The notes under the pieces were generated by a model. The model did no database searches and had not been told where the DNA came from. It saw only the letters and a program-made list of their open reading frames with translations. Position numbers and translations under genes: made by a program. A stretch of DNA of 64,000 nucleotides from Nitrospira sp. MA-1 (GTDB taxonomy: Bacteria > Nitrospirota > Nitrospiria > Nitrospirales > UBA8639): assembly GCA_032139905.1 (NCBI GenBank), contig JAQJDB010000003.1:186001-250000 (forward strand), given 5' to 3'. Within the stretch, counting starts at the first letter, position 1. Each line of letters starts with the position of its first letter. This document shows, in pieces, positions 9,559-19,539 of the stretch.

Positions 9559-9587
9559 AGGTTACAGCACAATCCATATTGTGTCAA
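9559..9587 (-). promoter_or_regulatory. Sigma-70-type promoter of the helicase gene
   Basis: On the minus strand TTGACA (9587-9582), a 17-nt spacer and TAACCT (9564-9559). The -35 box is perfect and the spacing optimal. It places the transcript start near 9551, about 165 nt before the helicase ATG. Confidence 0.6.
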
Positions 9588-9721
9588 ATTTCCCTTCACG
9601 ATAACATCGCATGGTCAAACCTCTATCCAAATGATACGATCTCGGGCCAATCAACTGAGTAGAGTGAAAGACAGCAGCACTTCATGCACTCGAACTCCAT
9701 AATGTTAAAGGAACAAAACCC

Positions 9722-10222
9722 ATGAGCACCATTTACGATATTCCCTGCCAAAGCATTCAAGGAAAGGATGAGACTCTCGCCGCAAAAAAGGGCAAGCTCC
9801 TACTTATCGTCAATACGGCCTCCAAATGCGGGTTCACCCCTCAATTCCAAGGGCTCGAAGATCTCTATCAGAAATATTACGCCCAGGGCCTGGAAATTCT
9901 TGGATTTCCTTGCAACCAGTTCGGAAGTCAGGATCCGGGGAAGAACGAAGAAATCCTCACGTTCTGCCAAACACAGTATGGAGTAACCTTTCCCATGTTT
10001 GCCAAAGTTGACGTCAATGGGCCGGATGCCCATCCCCTCTTCAAACATCTCAAAACCGAGGCACCGGGAGTACTCGGATCAGAAGCCATCAAGTGGAACT
10101 TCACCAAATTTCTCGTGGACCAAACCGGTGCCGTCAAAGAACGCTTTGCGCCCGCAACCAAACCCTCAGATCTCGAGCCGGCCATCAAGGCACTTCTGAA
10201 TACTCCGGCAAAGCCGGCATAA
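9722..10222 (+). CDS. Glutathione peroxidase family protein
   Basis: Cytoplasmic peroxidase of the GPx/BtuE family, 166 residues, full length. Peroxidatic Cys36 (NTASKCGFT), a second cysteine in the FPCNQFG motif, the Gln70 and WNFTKF tryptophan of the catalytic set, and Cys82 in the position of the resolving cysteine seen in thioredoxin-dependent members. So it more likely uses thioredoxin than glutathione. An AAAGGA ribosome site precedes the ATG. glgC follows on the same strand after 110 nt. Confidence 0.92.
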   Translation: MSTIYDIPCQSIQGKDETLAAKKGKLLLIVNTASKCGFTPQFQGLEDLYQKYYAQGLEILGFPCNQFGSQDPGKNEEILTFCQTQYGVTFPMFAKVDVNGPDAHPLFKHLKTEAPGVLGSEAIKWNFTKFLVDQTGAVKERFAPATKPSDLEPAIKALLNTPAKPA

Positions 10223-10332
10223 GTGACTCGAGGCTTTTCAAGCTCACCCAACTTTCATTCACAACTCGGAGCTTGCACGCCAAGCAACAGCCAGAACGCA
10301 ACCCATTCCTTCCATCCGGGCCATTTGATATC

Positions 10333-11562
<1,230 letters not shown>

Positions 11563-11606
11563 TCGAGTCCAACCGGAACAGGCACATCCCAATATCGGGC
11601 AATCCC

Positions 11607-12404
11607 TCAAGTCACAATCAACATCCACAGTCCACACACAATCAAGCCGATCCCGGCAACCCATCCCAAGCCTCCACTCCAGATGCCAGGGGGCAATATC
11701 TTTTCAAAAAAAACAAAGACTGTAATCATTGCGATCCAGAGCACGTTCATCACTCCGCCCACAAACAACAACCCCATCAAGGCCCAACAGCAGCCCAGAC
11801 AAAACACACCATGATGAAGTCCCAAACGAAACGCGCCACACACGCCGGGTCGCCAATGCTCGCTAATAAAATGAGCAGGTGCCCGACAATGATCTAAGCA
11901 GGCAGCCTTCCAGGGGGTCATTTGATAGATGCCTGCGAGGATCAATAGCGCGGCTCCTACGACCTGACTGTTGGCCTTCATCATGGGCGAAAGCATGGCC
12001 ATTTCATGCAATCCCCACTGCACAACAGTCGCGCCCACACTAAACACACTCCATAGAGCCAAATAGCCACCAACAAAGGCCCCCGTCGGAGCCATGTGAG
12101 TGCTCTGCCGCTCGGCTTTGCGAACCATGCCTGCATACAACAGGGTCATCGGGACGGCACCCGGCAACATCATCCCGACCATCATGACGGCCCACATCAC
12201 ATACACAAACACAAAGTCCATTGGCATCCACGGATGCAACTGCAGGATGGCCTCAGGCGCGTCAGCATTCATCATGGGCATCTTTGCCCAGAGATACAGG
12301 ACATACGCCCAAGCTAAAACAATCACCCCAATCAGGGCTGAGAAAATCGTTATTCGATCACGCGTGGGTAACGAAGAAAATGAAGGCGCAGGAGAGGGGC
12401 TCAT
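11607..12404 (-). CDS. DUF2182 integral membrane protein
   Basis: A 265-residue polytopic membrane protein (about six helices) of the DUF2182 family, also called predicted metal-binding membrane proteins. It has Met-rich helices (VMWAVMMVGMMLPGAVPM) and the conserved Cys/His stretches PWKAACLDHCRAP and GLHHGVFCLGCCWALM. Function unknown. In many genomes the gene neighbours a DUF1326 gene, as it does here (12518-13153), so the two very likely work together. Confidence 0.88.
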   Translation of the reverse strand: MSPSPAPSFSSLPTRDRITIFSALIGVIVLAWAYVLYLWAKMPMMNADAPEAILQLHPWMPMDFVFVYVMWAVMMVGMMLPGAVPMTLLYAGMVRKAERQSTHMAPTGAFVGGYLALWSVFSVGATVVQWGLHEMAMLSPMMKANSQVVGAALLILAGIYQMTPWKAACLDHCRAPAHFISEHWRPGVCGAFRLGLHHGVFCLGCCWALMGLLFVGGVMNVLWIAMITVFVFFEKILPPGIWSGGLGWVAGIGLIVCGLWMLIVT

Positions 12405-12517
12405 GGAAATGGACTATAAGAACCCCTGCAACAATCAGCAACTGACCGGTAAGTTGAAAAACTACGATGATGACTGACGAAGGAGTAACCGACAAGGATA
12501 AACGCATCCCACCACAA

Positions 12518-13153
12518 TCAGGCCCTGATCACTCCATCCTGATTCATGTAAAGAATATTAAATTGCCCATAACTATTAGACAGATTCAATGCAATTCCGG
12601 CTTGAGCCTTCGTCGACCCATTGCCCACTTCGGCCACGGTGTATTCAAATCCCTCCGGTAAATTAATCCTGGCGCGATGGTCTCGTCCGGTATGGGGATT
12701 GGAGATGGGCGTACCCGTCGACTCGACCAAGCCCGGCACATTCACCGTGGCCTTTCTGGCGTCCACATCTATGGAAAGATCAATTGGAACAAACTGCGGT
12801 TCCAACACGTTGGACATCGTACTATTGAATACAAAAAAATGAGTAGCCCCCGGGATCGTCGCCTCGCCATGTAATATTTTCCGGAGGGCTTCGCGTTGCA
12901 AGGTATTCGCCCGTTCATCAATGAAAATCTGCTGCGTTCCATTTCCTTGTGCAATTTCCCCCGGCCATTGCAAGAGCATGACGTAGTTCAATCCATCCAG
13001 ACGCGTGTCATTGAAATACCCCTCTTCAATATATCCCGAGCCCATTGCCTCGCAAAATCCGTTCGTCGAGGGGGCATTAAACTGGCATCCACACCCATAG
13101 CTACAGTTGCAATTGGAAAACTCGACACCGCGCAGCATCCATTGATCAGCCAT
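12518..13153 (-). CDS. DUF1326 domain protein
   Basis: A 211-residue soluble protein of the DUF1326 family, with its N-terminal Cys-rich motif FSNCNCSYGCGCQF, which looks like a metal or redox site. No signal peptide. A good ribosome site (AAAGGAG) lies 7 nt before ATG. It is the upstream partner of the DUF2182 membrane gene (about 110 nt apart). The biochemical function of the pair is not known to me. Confidence 0.88.
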   Translation of the reverse strand: MADQWMLRGVEFSNCNCSYGCGCQFNAPSTNGFCEAMGSGYIEEGYFNDTRLDGLNYVMLLQWPGEIAQGNGTQQIFIDERANTLQREALRKILHGEATIPGATHFFVFNSTMSNVLEPQFVPIDLSIDVDARKATVNVPGLVESTGTPISNPHTGRDHRARINLPEGFEYTVAEVGNGSTKAQAGIALNLSNSYGQFNILYMNQDGVIRA

Positions 13154-13420
13154 CGTGCGCTCCTTTCAAAAGCAAGGCCGGATACCCCCCCAGTTCTTTT
13201 CATCTTTTACCATGCGGGCCACCAATGTTTCCATCATCACCAGGAGCATTTCCCAATCACGAGAGTTCTCGGGCGAGAACCTCTGTCCTACTTTTTATTT
13301 CCTTCTAAATTCCAACTTTCCACATCGCGCCATCTATACTTTTTCTCTCAGGTTCGCTACCATTCGCCTCCGAGCGGCACCATAGAAAAGCCGTACTACT
13401 AACAACACAAGGAGCACACC

Positions 13421-13513
13421 ATGGGCAAGAGCCAGGACGCACGCAAAGAAACCAAAAAGAAACCAGCGAAAACCATGAAGGAAAAGCGGGCCGAGAAAAA
13501 AGGCAAAAAATAA
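13421..13513 (+). CDS. 30-residue Lys-rich mini-protein
   Basis: ATG at 13421 follows AAGGAG (13409-13414) at ideal spacing and opens a 31-codon frame ending TAA at 13511. The product (starting MGKSQDARKETKKKPAKT) is strongly basic, about half Lys/Arg/Glu, with KEKRAEKKGKK at the end. The sequence reminds me of very short conserved Lys-rich proteins in other proteobacteria-like genomes, but I could not check. Probably nucleic-acid or ribosome associated if real. It stands alone, followed by a 10-bp stem-loop. Confidence 0.6.
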   Translation: MGKSQDARKETKKKPAKTMKEKRAEKKGKK

Positions 13514-13550
13514 CTCCGAGCATCCCTGCCCAATAGATCAAGACTCATGG

Positions 13551-13584
13551 GTTGACGAGGCGGAAGGCAGCACCCCTCGTCAAC
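13551..13584 (+). terminator. Stem-loop after the mini-protein gene
   Basis: GTTGACGAGG (13551-13560) pairs perfectly with CCTCGTCAAC (13575-13584) around a 14-nt loop. It lies 38 nt past the mini-gene stop. There is no T-tract, so it may protect the 3' end rather than act as a classic terminator. Confidence 0.4.
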
Positions 13585-13776
13585 GCTCAAACGATCTCTT
13601 CCACTTCTGCCAACCACAATTTCAAGTACCCATAGATCCAGAAAAAACAAACAGGGCTCCAGATGGACAGGACCACATCGCACCTCCTCACCTGTGTATC
13701 AGGAAAAGAGTACACGAGGAAGACCATCTAATTGAATGTTATTCAGCCATGGGGTGGAAACGTCAGCTGACAATTA

Positions 13777-15438
13777 CTAGTTGGACGAAATATCATCGGA
13801 ATGTGTGGAGCCAGCGGCTTGCGCCGCATGTTTTAACGCATCCAATCGTTTTGCATAGCGATGATCCGGGCGAATATGGGATAGCACCCGGAACCCTTCT
13901 AACGCCTGAGTCACGTGAGGTTGCATCCCCACAAAAAACAAATGCTGTTTATGGGCGCGAACGATACGCAGCATATCATCAATAGCTAATGCGGCTGTCC
14001 CATCGATTGCCGAAACGTCCGATAAATCCAACACACAACTGGTAAACTTTCGCAATCCCGGCACGGTCTCTAAGCGACGCACCATGTTTTTGGCTGACCC
14101 AAAACTCATCGGACCATCCACATGAATCAGCAATATTTTCCCGGCGTTGCGCTCCATAACGGCAACTTCTTCAGATCCCAGGGGTGATTCATCATGCACC
14201 TCTGTGATGACTTTCATATTGGCCAATTGCAAATCAGACATTTCCTTAACAAAAAATAAACTCGCCAGGACGACACCCACCGCGACAGCCGTGATTAAAT
14301 CAACCGCCACGGTAATCAAAAAGACCACAATCATAATTCCCACATCCGTCTTCGGGGCATCCCAGATATGTTGCAAGAATCGCCAATCAATAATATCCAC
14401 CCCGACCTTCAGCAGTATGCCTGCCAGTACCGCCAGCGGAATTTTTTCGGCCAACGGACCCAACCACAACAAGGTGGCTAGCAGCACAAGGCCCATCAGG
14501 GCACCGGAAATTGGGGTTCGCCCCCCGGATCGAATATTTGCCACCGACCGCATGGTCGCACCGGCACCAGGCAAGCCACCAAAAAGACCTGCCACCATAT
14601 TGCCGATTCCCTGGCCAATGAGTTCACGGTTGGAGTTGTGCTGAGTGCGGGTCATGTTGTCGCACACCAAGGAGGTGAGCAAACTGTCAATCGAGCCCAG
14701 TAGGGCAAAGACACAGGCCCCTTCTAGCATGAGAGGCAGGAACTCGATCTCAAACGCAGGGACATGCAATGGCGGAAAATCAGAGGGGACTGAACCAATT
14801 ACCGGTGCATCAGGAAAAAAGCCAATCGCGATTGGTGTACAGAGCAAAAGGGCCAATAACGGTGGTGGAACCACTCCTCCGATAGATGGGGGGGTAAGAT
14901 ATGTGATGAGCAAGGCGATCCCTCCCAATATGACCGCATGCAAGACGGGTTGTGTGAGAAACTCCACCACCCCCATCACATTGGGAATTACCCCTCCTGG
15001 TTTAGCCGCATGCCCAAATAGGGGACCGATTTGCAAAATAATAATGATGGCCCCAATGCCGCTCATAAACCCGGAAATGACTGGATAGGGCATAAGACGG
15101 ATATACCGCCCGATTCCTAACATCCCCATTGCGATCAAAACCACACCACCTAAAATTACGGTCGTATACACCAGTTGCAGGTTGTCGGCCATTTCGATCA
15201 TGAGGCCCGCAAACACCACCGTCATGGGGCCCGTTGGCCCTGAAGCCTGCGCAGGAGTCCCACCAAACAACGCTGCGAAGAATCCTACAAAGATTGCGCC
15301 ATACAGGCCCGCTGCAGCACCGGCCCCCGAAGCCACGCCAAATGCCAAGGCTAAAGGGACCGCGATGACTGCGGCGACCACTCCTCCAAAGACATCTCCT
15401 TTTAGGTTGCGGAAATGAAGACCGTGAATCAGCATCAT
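13777..15438 (-). CDS. SulP family anion permease with STAS domain
   Basis: Inner-membrane SLC26/SulP transporter, 553 residues. The N-terminal transmembrane domain includes the family motif region AQASGPTGPMTVV and repeated hydrophobic helices; a cytoplasmic STAS domain (ILLIHVDGPMSFGSAKNM, then CVLDLSDVSAIDGTAALAI) occupies about residues 430-530. Members move sulfate, bicarbonate or other anions with Na+ or H+; the substrate is not decided by the sequence. Since the same window carries a DabAB inorganic-carbon system, bicarbonate is a tempting but unproven option. Monocistronic. Confidence 0.93.
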   Translation of the reverse strand: MMLIHGLHFRNLKGDVFGGVVAAVIAVPLALAFGVASGAGAAAGLYGAIFVGFFAALFGGTPAQASGPTGPMTVVFAGLMIEMADNLQLVYTTVILGGVVLIAMGMLGIGRYIRLMPYPVISGFMSGIGAIIIILQIGPLFGHAAKPGGVIPNVMGVVEFLTQPVLHAVILGGIALLITYLTPPSIGGVVPPPLLALLLCTPIAIGFFPDAPVIGSVPSDFPPLHVPAFEIEFLPLMLEGACVFALLGSIDSLLTSLVCDNMTRTQHNSNRELIGQGIGNMVAGLFGGLPGAGATMRSVANIRSGGRTPISGALMGLVLLATLLWLGPLAEKIPLAVLAGILLKVGVDIIDWRFLQHIWDAPKTDVGIMIVVFLITVAVDLITAVAVGVVLASLFFVKEMSDLQLANMKVITEVHDESPLGSEEVAVMERNAGKILLIHVDGPMSFGSAKNMVRRLETVPGLRKFTSCVLDLSDVSAIDGTAALAIDDMLRIVRAHKQHLFFVGMQPHVTQALEGFRVLSHIRPDHRYAKRLDALKHAAQAAGSTHSDDISSN

Positions 15439-15918
15439 ATCGCTAAGCTCACAGCTCTAGAGAGAAAGGACTCATCACAGGTAGAAGCGACTGAAAAAGG
15501 TTAACAAGGACGGCAACGTTGTGAGAATTCGATTGACCATAGGACTCGAGTGACCTAAGGATGCAATACCTCAGTACCCCAGACCTGAAACATCAGAATA
15601 TCTTGAAGGGCCTACACTGATACCCACTCAACAAGGCACGAGCAAGGAAATTCTACGATGCCGGCATTTACTTCGCAACCAAAGATCATTTTTCTCGTTG
15701 AAACCAACCCAAATATTTCTTACGGACAATATACCAGCCGTGTTACCGGTCAAACTGAAAGGGTGAGCATCGTACGAATTCAGCTTCCACCAGGATGGGT
15801 GAAAAAAAGGAGGGTGCCCAGGAGGCCTTGTGTGATGGCCGGGTGCCCCAGAACGCGACCCCAATCACCACGACCATCACCATTCTGAAACAAGGCGAAA
15901 TTTCCGCATCTTTGCACT
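15439..15918. other. Intergenic region
   Basis: About 480 nt between the SulP start and the decayed SemiSWEET gene. I find no convincing gene, repeat or RNA. The SulP promoter should be near 15440-15550. Confidence 0.4.
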
Positions 15919-16173
15919 CTACCCGTACCGGAGCTTGAGGATGAAAATCCAACCAGCTAGAAACAGCGCCACCATAATGGTGATGACGAATGGCCAATCT
16001 GGATTGATCAATCCCTACACGCTCCAGAGAACCAAGCCCGAAGTCAACATTGAATACATACTCAGGGAAAAATCTTTGGTTCGTTTCGTTTTTACGATTT
16101 GAATCGCCTGAGGAAGAAACAATAAGGTCGTGCATGCCTCCGCGACATACCCCATCACGGGTACCCAATACAT
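15919..16173 (-). pseudogene. SemiSWEET-type sugar transporter pseudogene
   Basis: Begins with a strong ribosome site (AGGAGG, 4 nt spacer) and ATG at 16173. It reads MGYVAEACTTLLFLPQAIQIVKTKRTKDFSLSMY, matching the first helix and the PQ-loop with KTK.TKD motif of SemiSWEET (half-SWEET) transporters, normally about 85-95 residues. At 16015-16017 an in-frame TAG replaces the aromatic codon expected in the LW..YG motif (LWSV*GLINPDWP). Reading on in the same frame gives family-like sequence until a frameshift near 15954; after it the other frame reads WIFILKLRYG then stop (15919-15921), the expected C-terminal end. So there are two independent lesions in an otherwise recognisable gene. Confidence 0.75.
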
Positions 16174-16435
16174 GGTGCCTCCTGTGTGATTTCCCAATAA
16201 GCCAATGCGGTTGTTCCCGTGAATCACTTTGCTCAAATTTCTGCTCATGCCGTGCACTCTACCCATTGTCAGATAGGACGAACGAGATGACAGATTTTTG
16301 ATTGGCAAAACCATTGAGCCGAAAGAGGCGTCACATGTTTTCCGGATCATGCAACCAGTTGAGTCCCGGAAAGAAAATGACGTATGTTGGATGGCGATCT
16401 TTCACGAAGGTTTAAAAGAAAGGATTCTCAGGACA

Positions 16436-16750
16436 ATGACATTGCACGCTCATGCGGAAGCACTATATGCAGGCATCCGATCATTAATCGGTCAGCATGA
16501 CGCGAACCAGGTGCAAGCTACACTGGAACGTGACCTGCGCCACATGATTCCAACCTGGAATCACACAACACCTGACTGTCCCGGATGGTATTGGTTTAAA
16601 GCGCCGGGCGTGAGTGAACCCCGACTATTGTATGTGGGTCATGGCAGGATTGACACCAAGCTCATGGCAGATTTGGGTCCGCCGAATAATCTTGTGGATG
16701 TGCAGCGCATTAAAGGTCAATGGGCGGGGCCCCTTCTTCCACCAACCTAA
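16436..16750 (+). CDS. Hypothetical protein
   Basis: An open frame of 104 residues from ATG 16436 (150 residues if an upstream start at 16298 is used). The N-terminus MTLHAHAEALYAGIRSLIGQHDANQVQATLERDL... looks like a soluble helical protein, with a PGWYWFKAPG segment and RLLYVGHGRIDTK later. I recognise no family. The codon use and the coherent Trp/Gly-rich middle suggest a real gene. It lies just upstream of a family-2 repeat. Confidence 0.5.
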   Translation: MTLHAHAEALYAGIRSLIGQHDANQVQATLERDLRHMIPTWNHTTPDCPGWYWFKAPGVSEPRLLYVGHGRIDTKLMADLGPPNNLVDVQRIKGQWAGPLLPPT

Positions 16751-16751
16751 G

Positions 16752-16897
16752 GGAGAGTGTTAAAAAACATGCCCTGAGTCGGGCCGAAGGGCCCGCCAGC
16801 GGCGTTCTCGCCTCGTTGTCATGCTCACGTACTTGCGTGTACGCTCCGCGCGCTAACTTGCTGATGCCTTACTGGACAGGCTTTTTGAACACTCTCC
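16752..16897 (+). repeat. Family-2 inverted-repeat element, copy A
   Basis: About 146 nt bounded by a perfect 10-bp terminal inverted repeat, GGAGAGTGTT (16752-16761) and AACACTCTCC (16888-16897). Inside are GCCAGCGGCGTTCTC, a CTCACGTACTTGCGTGTACGCTCC block and CTGGACAGGCTTTTT, shared with copies B and C. No coding potential. Confidence 0.7.
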
Positions 16898-17036
16898 GCA
16901 TTGCTCTCGATTGCTCAGCAATGAAATAGTTAGGGCTGGAACTGGTGGGAATTTAAAATGATTCAACAGTCTTAAAATCTACCTTGTTTCTTCAGCCACT
17001 CCTAGTGGTCATATGGTCCAACTCCCGTTCCCCATT

Positions 17037-18128
17037 TCAAATCTGACTGGGGTCCAAATATTTGTGGACAACGCTCACCACATCCCGCAGCTTCTTCATC
17101 TCCGGTGAGTTATCGTAAATGAGCCAGATCCGGTCTTGAAGCGTGCCAATCAGTTTCACCGTTGGTTGATGATGAATGGACCCGACAGCCCACACGACTT
17201 CCGTGAGCACAGGAAATTCGATATCCGAGGAAGACCTAATCTTCAACACAGCATGGGACAGATACTTCAGCAACATCGTCATCACCTCAGCATCCCCGTC
17301 TGCTCGCAAAATTCTTCCTAAACCCTTGGCAGCGGCAGCTCGAATCGGGACCGGTTGGTCCTGACATTCAAACAGGTGTTGAAGATGCGGAACCACCTCA
17401 TGGCCCAACCCGGACAGAGCGAAAATGGATTCATTAGGGGAATGCCCCTGTTCAATTCGTGTCAAGAGATAAGGAAGGGCTTCCCGGTCAGGGAACTGAC
17501 GGAGCAAATCAAGAATAACCATTTGACGGGTTTGGGGTGTCTCAGGATCGGTGAGCAAGGCCACCAGTCGATGCGTCTGTCCCCATTCACTCAGTAGCAT
17601 AACCGGAAAATCAAGTGTTTCAAGTTCCCGTGTGAGTTGTTCAAAGACAGAAGCTCCGATGTCTACGGCCTGAGCCTCTCGCGGAAGGACGGAATCCTCC
17701 TGAATGGAGGCACGCACTTCTTTGTGCCACCCAAGGTCCTTCCTCTCCAGGCGATAAGATAACTGGCAGGCCGGGCCATACCAGAGCCGGTCCGGCGTAT
17801 GGGTCAGCTCAGCATCTCCGCCATAGCGTGCAACGCTTTGTTCGTGCTTCCGTTCTTCACAGATTACGTGGAATTCCACATCATGCGGTTGGGCGGCATC
17901 TGTGACCACCTGAAATCCGAGCTCTTCGAAACGCCGTTGGACCACGTTGAGGATAATCTCCGAGGACACAAAGCCATTTTCGCTCAGCGCCAGGGTAGAA
18001 ATCCAAATTATTTGAATCCTGGAGAGCTGTGTTTTTTGTTCAGAAGTTAAAGAGGCGCGGCGGGCCAAACTGTCCGTGGGCCAGACCAACATCAGAAGAA
18101 TAACGAGATGCACCACCATTCCCATCAT
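17037..18128 (-). CDS. Exported HEAT-repeat-like protein
   Basis: A 363-residue secreted or periplasmic protein of unknown role. ATG at 18128 is preferred because AGGGAG (18140-18135) precedes it by 6 nt and the protein then begins with a clean signal peptide (MVVHLVILLMLVWPTDSLARR). Residues about 30-190 are a domain I do not recognise (FQVVTDAAQPHDVEFHV suggests a GNA1162/lipoprotein-like fold). Residues about 200-340 contain helical HEAT-like repeats (RQMVILDLLRQFPDREALPYLL, then PIRAAAAKGLGRIL and VLTEVVWAVGSI). HEAT repeats suggest protein binding. Monocistronic. Confidence 0.7.
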   Translation of the reverse strand: MMGMVVHLVILLMLVWPTDSLARRASLTSEQKTQLSRIQIIWISTLALSENGFVSSEIILNVVQRRFEELGFQVVTDAAQPHDVEFHVICEERKHEQSVARYGGDAELTHTPDRLWYGPACQLSYRLERKDLGWHKEVRASIQEDSVLPREAQAVDIGASVFEQLTRELETLDFPVMLLSEWGQTHRLVALLTDPETPQTRQMVILDLLRQFPDREALPYLLTRIEQGHSPNESIFALSGLGHEVVPHLQHLFECQDQPVPIRAAAAKGLGRILRADGDAEVMTMLLKYLSHAVLKIRSSSDIEFPVLTEVVWAVGSIHHQPTVKLIGTLQDRIWLIYDNSPEMKKLRDVVSVVHKYLDPSQI

Positions 18129-18433
18129 GGCAATCTCCCTTATGGTCAAGACTACCAGAGATTCCTTTAATCGCAAACATTTTTTTGGTGGAAGGAAAAA
18201 GTTTGCGGATAAAGGCTAGGTTCCCTCTCCCAACGCCTATTGCTTCACAAGCAGCAGGGAAACAAGAATTTCAGGCGGAATAGTAGACAATTGCAGACAA
18301 TTTCCAATGGGACCGCATCATCACTCATACAGCCGGACACTACGGCCTCATTATACACCAGGGCTCACTTCCCGAAGATTTCCTTTGAAAAGTGGAAAAC
18401 GATAAGACAGAACGAACACGAAAATAAACGAAT

Positions 18434-19489
18434 TCATTCTGGCGTATCAGGTAACGATGCCATATCGATGACGAAACGGAAACGGACGTCGCCCCGCAGG
18501 ACGCGTTCGTAGGCTTCATTAATTTGTTGGATGGGAATGACTTCCACATCAGATGTGATGCCATGCTCCCCGCAAAAATTCAGCATGTCCTGCGTCTCGC
18601 GAATCCCGCCAACCAGGGAGCCCACCAGACGTCGCCGCCGCATGATAAGCTGAAACGCCCCAAGGGCAATCGGCTCACTCGGCGCACCGACAAGAATGTA
18701 TGTGCCATCGGTTTTCAGTAATTCGAGATGAGCATTGTAATCATGCTGGCCCGAAACCGTATCAATGACAAAATCAAACTGAGCCGCCAAACGCCTAAAC
18801 GTCCCCTCCTGCGAAGTCGCAGCAAATGCTGTGGCCCCAAGACGTTCAGCCTCCACCCGCTTTTGGTCGGTGCGGCTAAAAACAGTGACCTCCGCTCCAA
18901 GGGCCTTTCCAAATTTCACAGCCATATGGCCAAGCCCCCCCAACCCCACGACCCCGAGCTTATGTCCTTTTCCCACACCCCATTGTCGCAGCGGAGAGTA
19001 AGTCGTAATTCCGGCACACAAGAGTGGGGCTGCACCTTCCATCGAGAGAGTTTCCGGGATTTTCAGCACGTACTGTTCATTGACAACGATGTGGTGGGAA
19101 TACCCGCCATAGGTGGGGTGACCGTTTTTATCCAGCCCGTTATAGGTCGGAATCATTCCCGGTTCACAATATTGTTCTACACCCTGGGTGCATGCCGGAC
19201 AGGTGCGACATGAGTCGACAAAACATCCTACTCCGACCCTCTCACCTTGCCGAACCTTCCTGACGTCTTTTCCCACAATCGTCACGGTCCCGACAATCTC
19301 ATGGCCCGGGACCATGGGAAAAATTGATCCGCCCCATTCGTCACGCGCCTGATGAATGTCGGAATGGCAGACTCCGCAATAGTCGATCTTGATCAGAACG
19401 TCATTCGATCCGACCGGTCGCCGGTCAAAGCTGAACGGTTCGAGTGTGGCGCCGGCTTGCAACGCCGCATACCCTTTGGTGTTTCCCAT
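18434..19489 (-). CDS. Zinc-dependent NAD(P) alcohol dehydrogenase (cinnamyl/YahK type)
   Basis: Medium-chain zinc alcohol dehydrogenase, 351 residues, that reduces aldehydes or oxidises primary alcohols. Catalytic zinc motif CGVCHSD, GHE motif (PGHEIVG), structural zinc cysteines (CFVDSCRTCPACTQGVEQYC region) and Rossmann motif GLGGLGHMAVKFGKALG. The SRTDQKR segment after the second beta-strand fits NADP(H). ATG at 19489 has GGAG 7 nt upstream and starts MGNTKGYAALQAG; an upstream start at 19540 adds unmatched residues. Confidence 0.92.
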   Translation of the reverse strand: MGNTKGYAALQAGATLEPFSFDRRPVGSNDVLIKIDYCGVCHSDIHQARDEWGGSIFPMVPGHEIVGTVTIVGKDVRKVRQGERVGVGCFVDSCRTCPACTQGVEQYCEPGMIPTYNGLDKNGHPTYGGYSHHIVVNEQYVLKIPETLSMEGAAPLLCAGITTYSPLRQWGVGKGHKLGVVGLGGLGHMAVKFGKALGAEVTVFSRTDQKRVEAERLGATAFAATSQEGTFRRLAAQFDFVIDTVSGQHDYNAHLELLKTDGTYILVGAPSEPIALGAFQLIMRRRRLVGSLVGGIRETQDMLNFCGEHGITSDVEVIPIQQINEAYERVLRGDVRFRFVIDMASLPDTPE

Positions 19490-19539
19490 GGTTGCGCTCC
19501 TTTCTTTGGTCAAATCAATCCTGCCAGAGGGAAGGAGCA

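Noticed and set aside
9387-9599. Upstream extension of the helicase frame
   Set aside because: The residues lie outside the family domain and cover the predicted promoter; ATG at 9386 has a ribosome site.
10093-10332. Upstream extension of the glgC frame
   Set aside because: It overlaps gpx in another frame and the extra residues match no GlgC; the family sequence starts near [10 protein letters not shown] at 10333.
13155-13402. Short plus-strand frames between the DUF1326 gene and the mini-protein
   Set aside because: Low complexity, no ribosome site and no family resemblance; the clear small gene is the 13421 frame.
16015-16017. TAG read as pyrrolysine or other recoding in the SemiSWEET gene
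   Set aside because: The same gene carries a second lesion (frameshift near 15954), so decay is the simpler explanation.
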